Part shown: piece after piece, positions 1 through 11,349 of the stretch | Position numbering within the stretch: position 1 is the stretch's first letter | How the letters are laid out: every line of letters starts with the position of its first letter | Origin: Blastobasis lacticolella | Lineage: Eukaryota > Arthropoda > Insecta > Lepidoptera > Blastobasidae | Length of the DNA: 64,000 nucleotides | Assembly (NCBI GenBank): GCA_905147135.1 | Contig: LR990052.1 | Span: 18,290,200-18,354,199, forward strand | Reading direction: 5' to 3' | Made by a program: the position numbers and the translations under genes | The notes under the pieces: generated by a model | Told to the model about the DNA's origin: nothing | The model's input: the letters and a program-made list of their open reading frames with translations, nothing else | The model's database searches: none

Positions 1-1604
1 TGAGAGGGGGGCGGGGGAGGCTTTAAAAGCTCTAGGTGTCACGGTAATGGGCTACGGCTAGAGCTTAGGCCATGGGAACGTCATTAGGCTAGGATTGCAG
101 CTGAAATGACATTGTGTCAGTAATCAAGCGCATAGATGCATAGTTGAGCGCGTTTCGTGCTTTGATCCATCAATTTGCGCTTTGTGAAGTAGTAGGTGCT
201 TTGCTATCGATACGTTTTCAAAACTTTTGTTTCCAGCTGTCCTTTGTTTTCTGCGGTCTTCTGTGGTATATATGATGTATTAATATGATATTGGGCCTAG
301 TAGAAATGAACTTACACCTTTCTTAAAGGCCGGCAATCCATTTTCAATTAAAATAAAGTCGTTTTCGGATGTGGGGGACATGATTGGACGTCCGACCAAG
401 GTCGGCTCGTCCGCGCATCCCGAAAGAGACTTTATTTGATACTATGTACGGATTAATATCAACTGTCTGCCTTCTATATCCGCAGTGTCATATGTAGCCA
501 CTTTTAGTGGTCCGTTTTTGTCGTTTATCCCCTTCCTACACAAAGGATCTATGATTTCATCTTTCTAACCCCTGACGAAAAAAAGGGGTGGCTGTGGCTT
601 TGTGGCAGCGTAGATCCCGGATAGACCGATTTTAATACGGTTTTGAAATATCTATTTGAAAGCCAGTTTAATCGAGATAGTTCTTAGATTTGTTTCATTA
701 AAATCGGTTCTGTAGTTTCGATAAAAATTGACTTTAAGTAAATTTGGATTATTCATCTTTTTCTGTCGATCGGGTTACTAAATACTACCATGTGAATTGG
801 TAGCCTTGTTTTCTGAGCCTTTCAAATTAATTTCCCGAAAACCAAAGTGCAGCCTGTCATAACGTAATATATTATAATCGAGATTCTGCTGCCGCAGCTC
901 GTTACGTGTGAATGTCGCTAGTCATCCACCATATTGCGGAAGTTTAAAATTGCTTGCTGGGGGACTGTGGAAAGAATTAATCGTTGTTAACATTAGCTTA
1001 AGTTGTGCTTGTGAGGTGGAAAGTGGAGAAACCTATGTGTAGACGAGGCTCGAGTTTGCCTGTTAATGACTTTATCCGCTGACTGTTCCAGTTTGGGGGA
1101 TTAAGTAGTCAGTGCCAAAGGGCAGGAGGTGTTAGTGTAATCTTTACAGTGACCAACAGATACTGTTAATTTTTTCTAACATAAACATTTCAATTAAATT
1201 ATCCAATCTTATTTTATTCTATTCAATTCGAGTTTTATTTTCATTTATTGACATTTTTGTATTTTGTATCCTATAACGGACATTTAATTATTATTTTCTA
1301 CCATTATGTTTGACTATTTGCATAAATTACCTGCCTTACTGGTACTGTTTTAACTTTTTTGTAAATTTGCATTAGTCGATAATGTAAAATAATTTGACAA
1401 GCTTTGTATTATTTTCCTTAGTGTAATTTTATGTATTCATTTTGACATTGTTTATTATATTATTTCAATTTATTAATTATTTGAAATTGCCTTCTTATAT
1501 GGAAGCAGCAATTCTAATCTTATAACTTGACGATCTCTTTAATTGATTAAATGTAATCTAGAATAAGAATATTGTCATAAATAAATAAATCTAATTTTAA
1601 ATCT
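1..1604. other. Non-coding, no feature recognised
   Basis: No ORF of 60 codons or more and no repeat family I could name. 1140-1600 is strongly AT-rich. Confidence 0.5.
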
Positions 1605-1745
1605 TTGCCTTTTTGTAGGCCTGCTGGAAGAAATTTTTTATTAGAAAGATCCAGCGCCCGTTTTGTCTTTTATACATTATATTGTGCCTTTTATGTGCCT
1701 ACTGTTTCTCTGTATATCATCATTGTGTGCAATAAATAAATGAAT
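1605..1745 (+). mobile_element. LINE 3' end with AATAAA repeats
   Basis: GGCCTGCTGGAAGAAATTTT, CTGTTTCTCTGTATATCATC and GTGCAATAAATAAATGAATA resemble a common lepidopteran LINE terminus. The inverted relative 30195-30260 has CTTCCAGCAGGCCTATC. Confidence 0.45.
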
Positions 1746-2500
1746 AAACCAAAGTGGATTCATAAACTATCTTTCCATTAAAATTACACAAATGGTAAAC
1801 GAACGAAGCATCGAATTCGTCAAATTAAAATTACTCAATAGTCACACTTTGTACGTGCACTCTCGCACGGAGATATCTACATTTTATTGTAACTGTTACC
1901 GGACTTTTTAATTGATTTCAAACATAACAGCTACCGTACACAGGTCAATGCATGGTAGATCTGTGCATGAGTGTATTAACTCGTTTCCACAAAAAATAGA
2001 TAGAATAAAAGAATGGACCGCACGTTCATCACTTTTTAACCGACATTGTCACATTTGCATCGTGCGCTTTCTACACGCAATATGTCGATCAAACGCCAGC
2101 GAATCCTACACTAGGAATTCTTCTCATAACTCCACGACCACCAAAAGGGAGACGAGCCGAATTCCTTCCAGAAAAAGTGTGCCTCTACCGCCTTATCTTT
2201 CCTTTAAAGATATCCAAGAGACAGTGCGCCAGTGAATTCTTTCATAATTTCCATTTGGAAAGAGACGCGTCAAAATACATAAAATATTGCTGTCTGTGCC
2301 GGCGCCAGGGCTGTCACACGGCTGAAATGCAGCTTTGATAAATAGGTTCTCATTCTGTGGAAATAGGTTATTATAAAATTCTAGCTTCTTTTGTTTGAAG
2401 CAGCGCTTCTGTAACGTTGCAGTGGAAAGGATGTATTTGGGTCAAGCTCTGATGATTATTACATTTTAATTTTTAATGTTGCATTTTAAAAAAATACGTT
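1746..2500. other. Non-coding, one unassigned small ORF
   Basis: The 107-codon frame at 1912-2235 has no recognisable domain, no signal peptide and no splice context. Treated as chance. Confidence 0.4.
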
Positions 2501-2721
2501 CATTTGCCTGCCCTTATCCCATTCATTTGGGATCGGCACAGTATGTTTTTTTCTCTCCATTTATCCCTATCCGCTGTCATATCGCTCACCATACATCATT
2601 GTTACGTATTAAAAATGTATGAAACGAAATATAAATACTGAATGTGCGGCGTTACGGCCTACCGGTATCAGGAAAGAGGTCTCGCGGGAGGCCCGGGAAG
2701 TGATGGATTAATATTGCTGAG

Positions 2722-2892
2722 TTGGATGCGAAGGTCAACAGACTACGAAGTGAGGATGCTGAAGACTGGGCAAAGTGGAGGAAAAACCATCGTCCGCATC
2801 GTCCATGTGAGATGGTAGAAAAATGCTTGCCTCAGTATATTAAAAAAGAACGAAAGTGGACCCTTGCAGAAGCTGGGATTGACCGCTCAGAC
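2722..2892 (+). pseudogene. Possible LINE C-terminal fragment
   Basis: The frame has LRSEDAEDWAKWRKNHRPHR, like the AED-AKWR-R stretch near the end of RTE-type ORFs. It is short, runs into a SINE A tail, and is weakly supported. Confidence 0.25.
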
Positions 2893-2990
2893 GATCATCA
2901 TTATCTTGGCGTTATGTCGCGGTTGTGCTCCCGCGTGCCATGCGGGGGCCCACGGTCCGCCTATTTGAGATTGACCGATGATGATGATGA
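2893..2990 (-). mobile_element. SINE A 3' end fragment
   Basis: + strand ATCATCATTATCTTGGCGTT, GTCGCGGTTGTGCTCCCGCG and GGGCCCACGGTCCGCC are the reverse of the family tail. Confidence 0.45.
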
Positions 2991-3619
2991 TTTTTAAATT
3001 TCAAAGTTTTATATTAAAGTTCAAGTCTCTCCATGATAAAAAAATTTAAATGTATTTAAAAAAAGAAAAGTACAATCACTGACCAGTATAGAACTTCTTT
3101 GTGCTATTGACGTATGTGTGAATAACGTGATTGACGCAAATCATATTTTTATTGACGCACATTAACCAACATCGACCTCATACAAAATCAACACAATTAC
3201 ACCTGTGCATTAAACAAACAAATATTAATTAATCGTTCCACACTCTGTGTTCGAGGCAACCCTATTAAAAGCGTGACAGTGGAAAGAATCCGCGCCAACC
3301 ATTACCAGATTGTTATTATTGTGCGATGCTTTTTGCTTAAACGTACGACGTTCAGGGAATTCCACTACATTTTTATATGAATTAATGCGAGGGCATGACA
3401 AACATTCCATTTGGGAATCAAATCAACTCTACTGACGTGAGTATTGTAAGAAATTCTTTTATTTATTTAATCCCTTATGTTGCTACGGATACTGGGATGG
3501 TATCTTTGACATAGCAAAGGAATGGACATGAAATTACGAGACAACCGTGCTCGACGATAAGGGCGGATACAAGTAGGGTTTTCTCAACAGCAATATTAAT
3601 ATATTAATAGAAAGAGCAC

Positions 3620-3800
3620 GTGCGTACATACAGACGTACATGATTTGTCCCAAATGTTTATGCAATTTTGGTTTCTATTTTGATGACGGAAAGCTTTTTT
3701 GAAACTCTTTCTGTCTACGTAGTGACTATGCGGACATGACGCGAACGCAATTTCTGTCTGGTATGTAAACGGGGACGTGTAAACGGGCCCTGACGAATGA
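3620..3800. repeat. Repeat W, copy 1
   Basis: TTATGCAATTTTGGTTTCTA, TTTTGATGAC and AAACGGGCCCTGACGA align in order with 22923-23085. MITE-like but without clear TIRs. Confidence 0.35.
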
Positions 3801-4017
3801 CAGCGATTGCAATTTTCCGCGACATTCCTATAGAGGACCATAGGATTAAATCGACTATTTAATGTCCACTTTTTTTTTGCTTTCGCAACTTTACACAGCG
3901 CCATCTAGCCTCAAAGTGAGCAAAGCTTGTGTGTTAGATAACTGATAAACTACTTTACTTTTTTTATACATACCTACTCAGACCCGTAACAGAAATCAAA
4001 ATTCATACATTCTATTT

Positions 4018-4098
4018 TTGTTCGACCGGAAATCGATCCCGTTACCTCTGCGTGGCAGACCAACTATGTTATCCAACTGAACCATTCAGGTCGCCATA
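4018..4098 (-). mobile_element. SINE B head fragment
   Basis: The reverse complement gives GACCTGAATGGTTCAGTTGG and a decayed B box, GGGATCGATTTCC. The body is missing. Confidence 0.55.
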
Positions 4099-4844
4099 TT
4101 TGGATTCCTAAATCGATGTATGCATAGTCAGCGACTTTGTATCATTTATAATATTGTAAGCTCAATTTTCCATTCAAACGCATTCAACATGAGTAGACAG
4201 TCCACCTGATAGAAAGTAGCAACTGTAGACATCTACTTATAACAAGTTTAAGGGGAATGGAAATGCATAACCATCGTAAGCTAGTGCTGCCTCATGCATT
4301 TTGATATCCATACCTCGGCGAGCGAGCTTCCCTCGAGACCTAGGCACATTATAATAATCGTCACCTACAAGTTATAACTAATGCAGGTTTATACTGTTAA
4401 TGGCTCCACCGACAAAATTAATGTACGGATTTAATTTAATCCTTATATATCGTTTTGTAACCAAGTAATTTATAAAATTACAAATCGCATTCAACGTTTT
4501 ATTTAATTCAAATTAAATAAGTTGGTTCCATAAGATATTCCTAAGGATCACAAAGCCGGTATCAAAAAGTTAAGAGTGACTTAATGAGTTTAGTTTTCAC
4601 TTAAGGTTGGTGTTTGTATTGTTTGGTGTTGGGGCAATGCTTCTTCTTGACAGAAATATCTTAAATGAACTTAAGCGTCGTTTAAAGTTCCGTGCTACTA
4701 TTTTATTACAAATAAAATAATATAGAGGAAAAACTTGTGCTTAAGTTTGTGTATTGATTGTAATCTCTAAACTACTGAAACCGATTACGAAACTTCTTTC
4801 AGTAATATATAGCTTGGGGCTATGCTGGTAGTTAGGGTACTTTA

Positions 4845-5329
4845 AGGTGTGTCCAAACATAGAGCGGCACGTGCGCGGCAGCAACACGCGGCATGTCCAG
4901 GAAACAATTCTGCCGCGCTCTAGTTAGGACTATTGACGAATGTTTGCGCGGCAATATTGCGCGGCACTTGCGAGACACGCCGCGCATTTGAATTCAGTCT
5001 GAACCAAAACTACAATGAAGGCGGTCAGTGTTTTAGAAGAGTGTCCTTGGAAGAGTTTGAACAGTTACATAGCCCACAACTATGAGCCATATATTTCAAT
5101 CAATCTAATTGATGTTTCATTGTCCATTTTTAAGAAGCGCAAACACGTCCAGACAGGATTACGGACGAACGATAACTGCCTGTGCAAACACAGCGCGGCA
5201 CGCCGCGCGCGGCAGCCGCGCACACTTGCCGCTCAACGCAACGTTCGCGCGCGGCTGTTGTACAAACAAAGCGCGGCACGCCGCGCGCGGCTGCCGCGCA
5301 CACTTGCCGCTCTATGTTTGGACACACCT
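4845..5329. mobile_element. PIF/Harbinger-type TIR element, 485 bp, TTA target duplication
   Basis: TIRs begin AGGTGTGTCCAAACATAGAG and are matched in inverse at 5305-5329. They are flanked by TTA at 4842-4844 and TTA at 5330-5332, the PIF/Harbinger signature. The interior is CpG-rich at both ends. It contains a 43-bp direct repeat (5192-5234 and 5270-5312, offset 78, one mismatch) built of GCGCGGCACGCCGCGCGCGG units. Overlapping short ORFs on both strands come from this GC-rich repeat. The frame 5015-5190 might be a transposase or Myb-like remnant, but I cannot identify it. Non-autonomous. Confidence 0.75.
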
Positions 5330-5762
5330 TTATACTTCTTAAAAATAAAATGTTCTCACAGGATACTTGAATGTCAGCAGACTTTTGAAATGTCATATCT
5401 ATAGGTATCTATGTCGTAACATTTTAAAAAACCTAACCGACAGAAATAGTCAGGTAACTTCCGACCAAGTTAACATATAAATAGGTACTCCAAATATTGT
5501 CTAAACTACTGAACTGAGTTAAATAAAACAAAGCTATGATCATTCATAGGTAATCCTAGAAATTAGCTTTCAAATAAACAAAGCTGCATCGAAATCGGTA
5601 TTTCCATTCGGGAGACCACACACACAGATACACAAAGACACATGTCAAACTTATCATATTCCTCTTTTTTCGTTGGCGGTTAAAATACCACCAGCAGCGC
5701 TGAACTCTACAGCTTCAGCTGCAAAATAATCGTTTGATAGCTAACAAATGTTAGCGGTATCA

Positions 5763-6318
5763 TAAAGATTAGTATGGCAGAGTACAGCCTCGCATTTTCA
5801 AAGCTATGCCATATTCCGCTTAGCATATTCGGCGCATGTCACCACCGAGTTATTCCTGCATTCGATATTGCAAGGTGAGCTATCTAGAGAGATCTAAAGT
5901 TAATCCCATTAATATTATAAGAAAAAAAGAAGCATTTTTTACACATGAATGCCACGAATCAATAATTTAGCACAACAATAAAAAAAAATTAAATCGGTAG
6001 AAAAAACACTGAGTCGCGAAAAGTGCGGAAGTATATATGTCTTCGGCTTGCCTTATCCAGCATCCACCTGCAGCCTTTCGCAAATCCTCGTAGAGGTATA
6101 AAAACCTTATTATTACTCCATCTAACCGGTACCACAAAACCTTACAGCGCCAGCAAATCTATAATCAAACTGCGCAGCCGCAGGCATCATTACAGATTAG
6201 TACAGCGGTGTACAGCCGTGCACTCCCACAGCATATTCAGCGCACGTCGCCCCGCTGCGCGACACCAAATTATTCCTGCATTATTCCCGCATTATTCCGG
6301 CATTAGATATTGTAATTG
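5763..6318. repeat. Diverged direct duplication with an 11-bp triplet
   Basis: 5763-5880 and 6190-6318 share GATTAGTA, GTACAGCC, CATATTC.GC, CGCA.GTC, TTATTCCTGCATT and GATATTG in the same order. The second copy has three tandem 11-bp units at 6269-6301 (ATTATTCCTGC, ATTATTCCCGC, ATTATTCCGGC). No family recognised. Confidence 0.45.
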
Positions 6319-6439
6319 CAACGCAAATGCAGAGCTCTCATTTGTATTCCGGGTGAATGCTGGTCGGCGGTGGCGGCTGCATTTTTTATGGACGCGCTTA
6401 CGCGTGTGCGTGTTTTAATTGGGATGTTTAGAATGTACC

Positions 6440-6650
6440 CGATACGAGTGAGACCAATAACCAAAGTTAAGCAAGGCTTGCGTAGTCCATGAACTGGATG
6501 AGTGACCGTTTCGTGGTTTGAGGCTAGTTGAACTGCGGTACCGGTCCAGCTCGCCACTCGGTGTGCTTCCTAATATCGATGGCGAAGCGAGGTCGACTAA
6601 GGTCTTCCGCTGGGGACAATAAGACTGGTTTAACAGTCTCGTGGGCCCAA
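6440..6650 (+). mobile_element. 5S-rRNA-derived SINE (SINE3 type)
   Basis: AAAGTTAAGCA at 6463-6473 and GGATGAGTGACCG at 6496-6508 match the internal box A and box C of 5S rRNA genes, at a spacing close to that in 5S. The flanking sequence is not 5S. The tail runs CTCGCCACTCGGTG, GGCGAAGCGAGGTCGACTAA, GGGGACAATAAGACTGG. Confidence 0.65.
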
Positions 6651-6914
6651 ATAGCACGCTCATGAATTTGTGGTTTGAAAATATTGACAACCATATGGCG
6701 ATTTTTTTATTTCCCAGGGTTCAGGCGGTTCATCTGATGGAAAGTGTGTTATGTAGGTACTCGTATTGATCTATCATTATGTGATTATTTACGATACTTA
6801 CATATATGTCTCTTGTGGTTTTATATAAGCTAGCTAGATTATGGGTATTAGACAAACACCATATTAAATTCTCTCTATTATTAAATACGTATTTTTAAAC
6901 CCATTCATAAAATG

Positions 6915-6998
6915 TTATTTTCTTTATTTTTTTTGTACCACTAAGGTGGCAAACAAGCTTACGGCCTTCCTGATGGTAAGCAGTCACCGCAGCCTTTG
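6915..6998 (-). mobile_element. LINE 3' tail
   Basis: T run, CCACTAAGGTGGCAAACAAG, CCTGATGGTAAGCAGTCACC. Truncated after GCAGCCT. Confidence 0.5.
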
Positions 6999-8121
6999 TT
7001 AAAATAAAATAAACGCTTTTTAAATGCTGCACTGAAAGTATAATTTGCTGGCTTTGAATTTGGCTTATTTGCTCTTCTCTAGGTATCAGGTAAGCTAAAT
7101 TGAAGTTTAATTGGTTTTCACTGCTACCACTGATTAAATAAAAATTAATTGTTTTGGGATTAACATTTAAAGCTTTGTTGGCTTTGGAAATGGAATGGAA
7201 ATATAGTTTTGATGTGTTTATTTTTGATATTCGTTCGGTTGGTCGTTGATTTCGTGAAATCACACAGTAGATAATATTTTGTGGCGTATGCAATAATTAA
7301 AACAATTTGCTGTGTTAGCTACTAGCAGTGCCCCGCGATTTTCACCCGCGTGCAATTAGGATTTCGATAAACATTATTTTAGCATATTATTCAATTTAAA
7401 AGTACTCTTCTTCTTCAGCCTTGCTTTATTATTCCCATTTTATTTGGGGTCAGCACTCCTTGTACATTTTCGCCACAAGGTTCAATTTAAAAGCATTTAT
7501 TTTGTTTATTTGTGACCGGTACTTAGTCCCAATTCTGTTATGTCATTCTATAGTATTGGCTCAAGATGGCGGCTATCAATTGGAGCTACGCTCGTACGTA
7601 GGGGTCGTGCCGGGGGCGTACGACCACTCATCTTTCCAAATATTATCAATTTGATCGTGATACTTACCTACGTCTCGGTCTTCCCCTTCCTGACATTTAT
7701 AATATTTTATTAGCATTAGTAGAAATCATGATCAACTTCATTACATGAAATCACATTCATAACACGTGCGTCAATTCCACATTACTCGCCGACAACAAGC
7801 AGAAACGCGTTTAAAAGTTACAGAGGCTACAACACCAATTTACATGCGAGAATAACATGAAACTAACACAGATCCACATTTTCCAACGGAATTGTGCTAG
7901 TTAATAATGATATGCTAATTTTCACCTACCAGCCGTCTGCAGTTCGCAACTTCCATAGCGAATCCAGTTGGAATAATTTCATAGTGGAGGCTCGACCACA
8001 TCGTGAGTGGTCAGTCTGGCGAGTTTCATCATTTTTGTTTCATCATAGCAATGTTTGGACGGATTTTTCGAGCGAGCTACTGCTGCTTATTCTCTGCAAT
8101 AATTTTAGATGTCGTGGGTGG

Positions 8122-8250
8122 TTTTTTTTTTCAAATCTTTAATTTAGATTTTATAGCACTAAGGTAGCAAACGCGTGTGCGGCCCGCCTGATGGTAAGCA
8201 GTTACTGCTGCCTATGCATGTTTGCTATACTGGAGGTATCACTCTCATAT
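8122..8250 (-). mobile_element. LINE 3' tail
   Basis: T run at 8123-8132, AGCACTAAGGTAGCAAACG, GGCCCGCCTGATGGTAAGCA, ACTGGAGGTATCACTCT. Confidence 0.5.
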
Positions 8251-8267
8251 TACCTGCCCTAATTGAA

Positions 8268-8896
8268 AAGAAATAAACGTTTTACTTACTTACTTACTTC
8301 GCTGGCTCAGCGATCGAAGTGGATCTTGGCCTCCGACACAAGAACTCGCCATTGGTCCCTATCCTGCGCCACTTGTTCTCAGTTCGTTTTCTGGATTTCG
8401 CGCAGGTCTTCCGGACTTCGTCTATCCATCGATACCTGCGGCCTTAGCCAAGAGGTTTCGTTAATCTACAATCGTTAATCTACAATCGTTTATGGTAGAA
8501 AAAATTTATGGGATTTGACATAAGCTAACGTTATCTGACATAAGCTGTTTATGGTAGAAAGTCTTGGTCTATGGACAATTCTCGTACTTATGGTTTACAA
8601 AGGAGGCGGATTGGCGGATGATCCTTCACAATCAGAGTCAATGTAGATGTTGGTAGAGATAGTCGAACTTCGACCTGTCAATTTTCTAACATACACGCAT
8701 CACGCATGCGGAGCTGTCAAATATGGCTAGACCGGCTGGGCCGTCCAACCGGGCGCTTGCCGGCTATTCGGCCCAGGTATCCACGTTTGGCTGCACGATC
8801 CTTTCCCATTCTCTCAATGTGTTCGAGCCAGCGAAGTCGAACAGCTTTAATCCCTCCGATTACATTAGGCTGGGACACGAGCTCTTGCGTGTGAGG
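8268..8896 (-). mobile_element. RTE-like LINE 3' part, degenerate, with (TTAC)n tail
   Basis: Read on the - strand, 8890-8717 encodes IKAVRLRWLEHIERMGKDRA and AKRGYLGRIAGKRPVGRPSR, the C-terminal tail of RTE-type ORFs. Further 3', near 8375-8300, lies VAQDRDQWRVLVSEAKIHFD-R-stop, followed by a four-base repeat tail at 8276-8297. The block 8470-8716 between them does not continue the frame and looks like a foreign or decayed insertion. Joined head-to-head to the + strand fragment starting at 8897. Confidence 0.7.
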
Positions 8897-9005
8897 CTTG
8901 GACATTAACCCAGAAAGAGGAAAACAAACTCTTAGTGACGGAACGGAAGATTTTGCGTCGTATTCTGGGGTGAGGATGGAACCTGGAGGATGAGAAAGAA
9001 CGTAG
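8897..9005 (+). mobile_element. Inverted 5' piece of the same RTE-like LINE
   Basis: On the + strand this reads WTLTQKEENKLLVTERKILR-RILG, a segment that in RTE-like ORFs lies just before the part encoded on the opposite strand at 8890-8717. The head-to-head join at about 8897 fits 5' inversion during reverse transcription (twin priming). The frame decays after about 8970. Confidence 0.65.
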
Positions 9006-9009
9006 AAAT

Positions 9010-10599
9010 AAACGTATTAGATCATTTTATTTATATAGCGCTACCGAACCGAAAACCGCGTATATCACACGTTAAAATACAAAATAAATTTATTGATGCA
9101 ATAAGTTACAATAATTCAAGTTACATTCCGTTATTTAACAATAATTGTCAATATAGACCTGCCTTTTAAACTAGGGAACCAGTATTTTAAGAGGCAGTTG
9201 TTCCTTTTGTGCATTTGGTGTAGCAAACCTTTGAAGCTTTAAACATGTAAATGCAACTGGAACTATAACAAGTTTTGACACGATGGTATTGTTTGTTTAA
9301 AAATGTATTTTGATGTTTATTACTATATGTCCTCCGTTTGAGTAATGTTTAAAGTTTATAGAAGCCAGTAACTCTGATATTAGTGTAGAATTTCATAAAA
9401 AATACAATTTTTCACTTTTCGGACGTGACGTTAGTTCCGCATTTCGTCGACTTTCATGCTTAAACCATGTGGGAAACGGTTACACAATTAGTAAATTATG
9501 TACAATGTATGTTGTTAAAATATATTGTGTAATTGGTTGTTTCTCCAAGTAAACTAAAATAAAATAAAATCATACCCACCATTCAGATCTATACATAAGC
9601 GCAAGTACCAGCGTACTTTGTGAATAGCCATTCGTGCCTTTTGTGACAAATAAAATTAATTTGAAATATTTGTGAAAATATCTGAGTAAAATGTGTAAAT
9701 TTAAAACTACGCTAAATAATTACGTTACAGTACTCCTAAACTAATGCATGTTTGTGACATACTGAAGCTACACGACAACATGACACAACAATATTCCGAG
9801 ACGTTGCAGCTCAAAATCACGGCCCAAAGTTTATGTGGCAACCGAGGCAACCGAGTACGGAGCCCCTGCATCTTCATTTAAACTTGCAATTTATGTCGGG
9901 CCCGCTCATTTCCTAGCTACAATTAACTTCTAAACGGGGGCGCTATTAATTTTAATTAGAAACACTTGCGAGGGTAGGAGGGGAAAAAAAAACAATTCAG
10001 CAAAACTGTCCCGAGAAATGAGGACAGATCCCCTCCAAAACAACTAGCCGGCGTTTGTTGCGAACTTTTTAGGCCCCCTTCGGGCGGAAAGCAAATTTGT
10101 AGGGACACGTAAAAACCGAGGGCCTCCGTAGAGTAGGAGAAAGTGTAAATAAATGTAATTATGCGTCTAATATTCAATTCAGAGTGACGGAGGTGCATTT
10201 CCCTTTTAGGCCGGTAAAATTTAATCGGACGCTACCTGTTTTGCATCCACAAAGAACCAGGGACATTGAAAATGTTCCGATTTCCAGCAGGAACTCTATG
10301 TGTTTTACTACTGAATGCATCTCAATTTACTTCGACAATATGTGTAGTCAAATTCAAACTAACGTGGCGGTCGAGTGTGAAATTAACACGTTGCATCCGA
10401 CATTAGGCCTCAGGAGACTTTTGGAGATAACTACTGCTAACCACCTCATACTTGAAACAAGTATATTTAGTGCTCATATCGATAAAAATACTTCCTTTCT
10501 TCACGTAGTCGAAATAGTCTGTTACTGTAGTATTGAAGAGAAAAGATTTGATTGTTCGTTTGAAATGGATAAACTCAAAAATTAGTTAAAAACGTGTGT
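9010..10599. other. Unassigned sequence
   Basis: 9010-9900 shows nothing. 9900-10260 is less AT-rich and free of known repeats. The 133-codon frame at 10184-10585 has no recognised domain. Confidence 0.4.
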
Positions 10600-11330
10600 T
10601 TAAAATTGAGTTTTATGACCTAGTCCCAGTTCGGGCGCCAAGACACTTTAAATTTTTATTTCCTTTTTTTTTGTAATTGGCTGCTATATTTCTAAGTAAT
10701 CATTTTTTTATCATTATAACAGTCCATTGCAGGACTTAGGGCTTCTGGTTCCAGACACCACAAGGTCAAAATAAACAGTTGTAAAAAAAATTCAATATTA
10801 TATTTAAATCTACACCACATTTAGATCAATATTGAGATGATTCTAGCTTGAGCGCCAACCTCCTAATCACTTTAAAAATAACTTAACCAAATCGAAACTA
10901 AACCTTAACAACTAAGTGTTAAATTGGCACATAGAGTCCAAAATTGGGCATCAGGAGGTGGTACCAGTCTGAACGGAACCATTAGGCCACCGACGCTCTT
11001 AATTTATTTATTCAATATTGGTACAAAATACACTTATTGAATGCCAACATAGTAACAATAAAGTAGAAAATTAACATTAAATTAGAAAATGACGTTATTA
11101 CTAAGACTTAATAATAATAAAATAAACTTGAAAATTGTCTTTCTAGGCTGATGACAACTTAATGTTAAACCATGGTGTTTTATTGTGGCATAGAATAGCA
11201 CATATAATCCAAAATTGGCCCTCAGAGGAGGTCCCAGTCTGGGCGCCAACTCCGCCTACCCGCTTTAAATCACTTCCGGTGTCCAGCGGTAATAATGGCA
11301 CTTCCGGCCTGACCTATAGACTAGGGAATA
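10600..11330. repeat. Cluster of related fragments (CCAAAATTGG...CCAGTCTG motif)
   Basis: GAGTCCAAAATTGGGCATCA with ACCAGTCTGAACGG (10937-10976) and AATCCAAAATTGGCCCTCAG with CCCAGTCTGGGCGCCAACTC (11208-11250) are the same repeat. GTCCCAGTTCGGGCGCCAAG at 10623 is a third scrap. A short SINE A head piece (GGCCACCGACGCTC) follows at 10986. Confidence 0.45.
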
Positions 11331-11349
11331 CACCCCCGATTAATTGAGT

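Noticed and set aside
5192..5312. CRISPR-like repeat pair
   Set aside because: Only two direct repeats, within a TIR element of a eukaryotic genome; no array or cas genes.
5015..5404. 129-codon ORF and several overlapping ORFs on both strands in the Harbinger-like element
   Set aside because: The open frames arise from GC-rich repeat units without stops (Arg/Ala-rich in several frames); no domain recognised.
6023..6418. 131-codon ORF
   Set aside because: Spans the local duplication and runs to the 5S-derived SINE; composition looks like translated non-coding repeat.
6455..6515. 5S rRNA gene
   Set aside because: Only the internal promoter words match; the remainder of 5S is absent and a shared SINE tail follows.
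10184..10585. 133-codon ORF
   Set aside because: No recognisable domain, no codon bias, no splice or promoter context.
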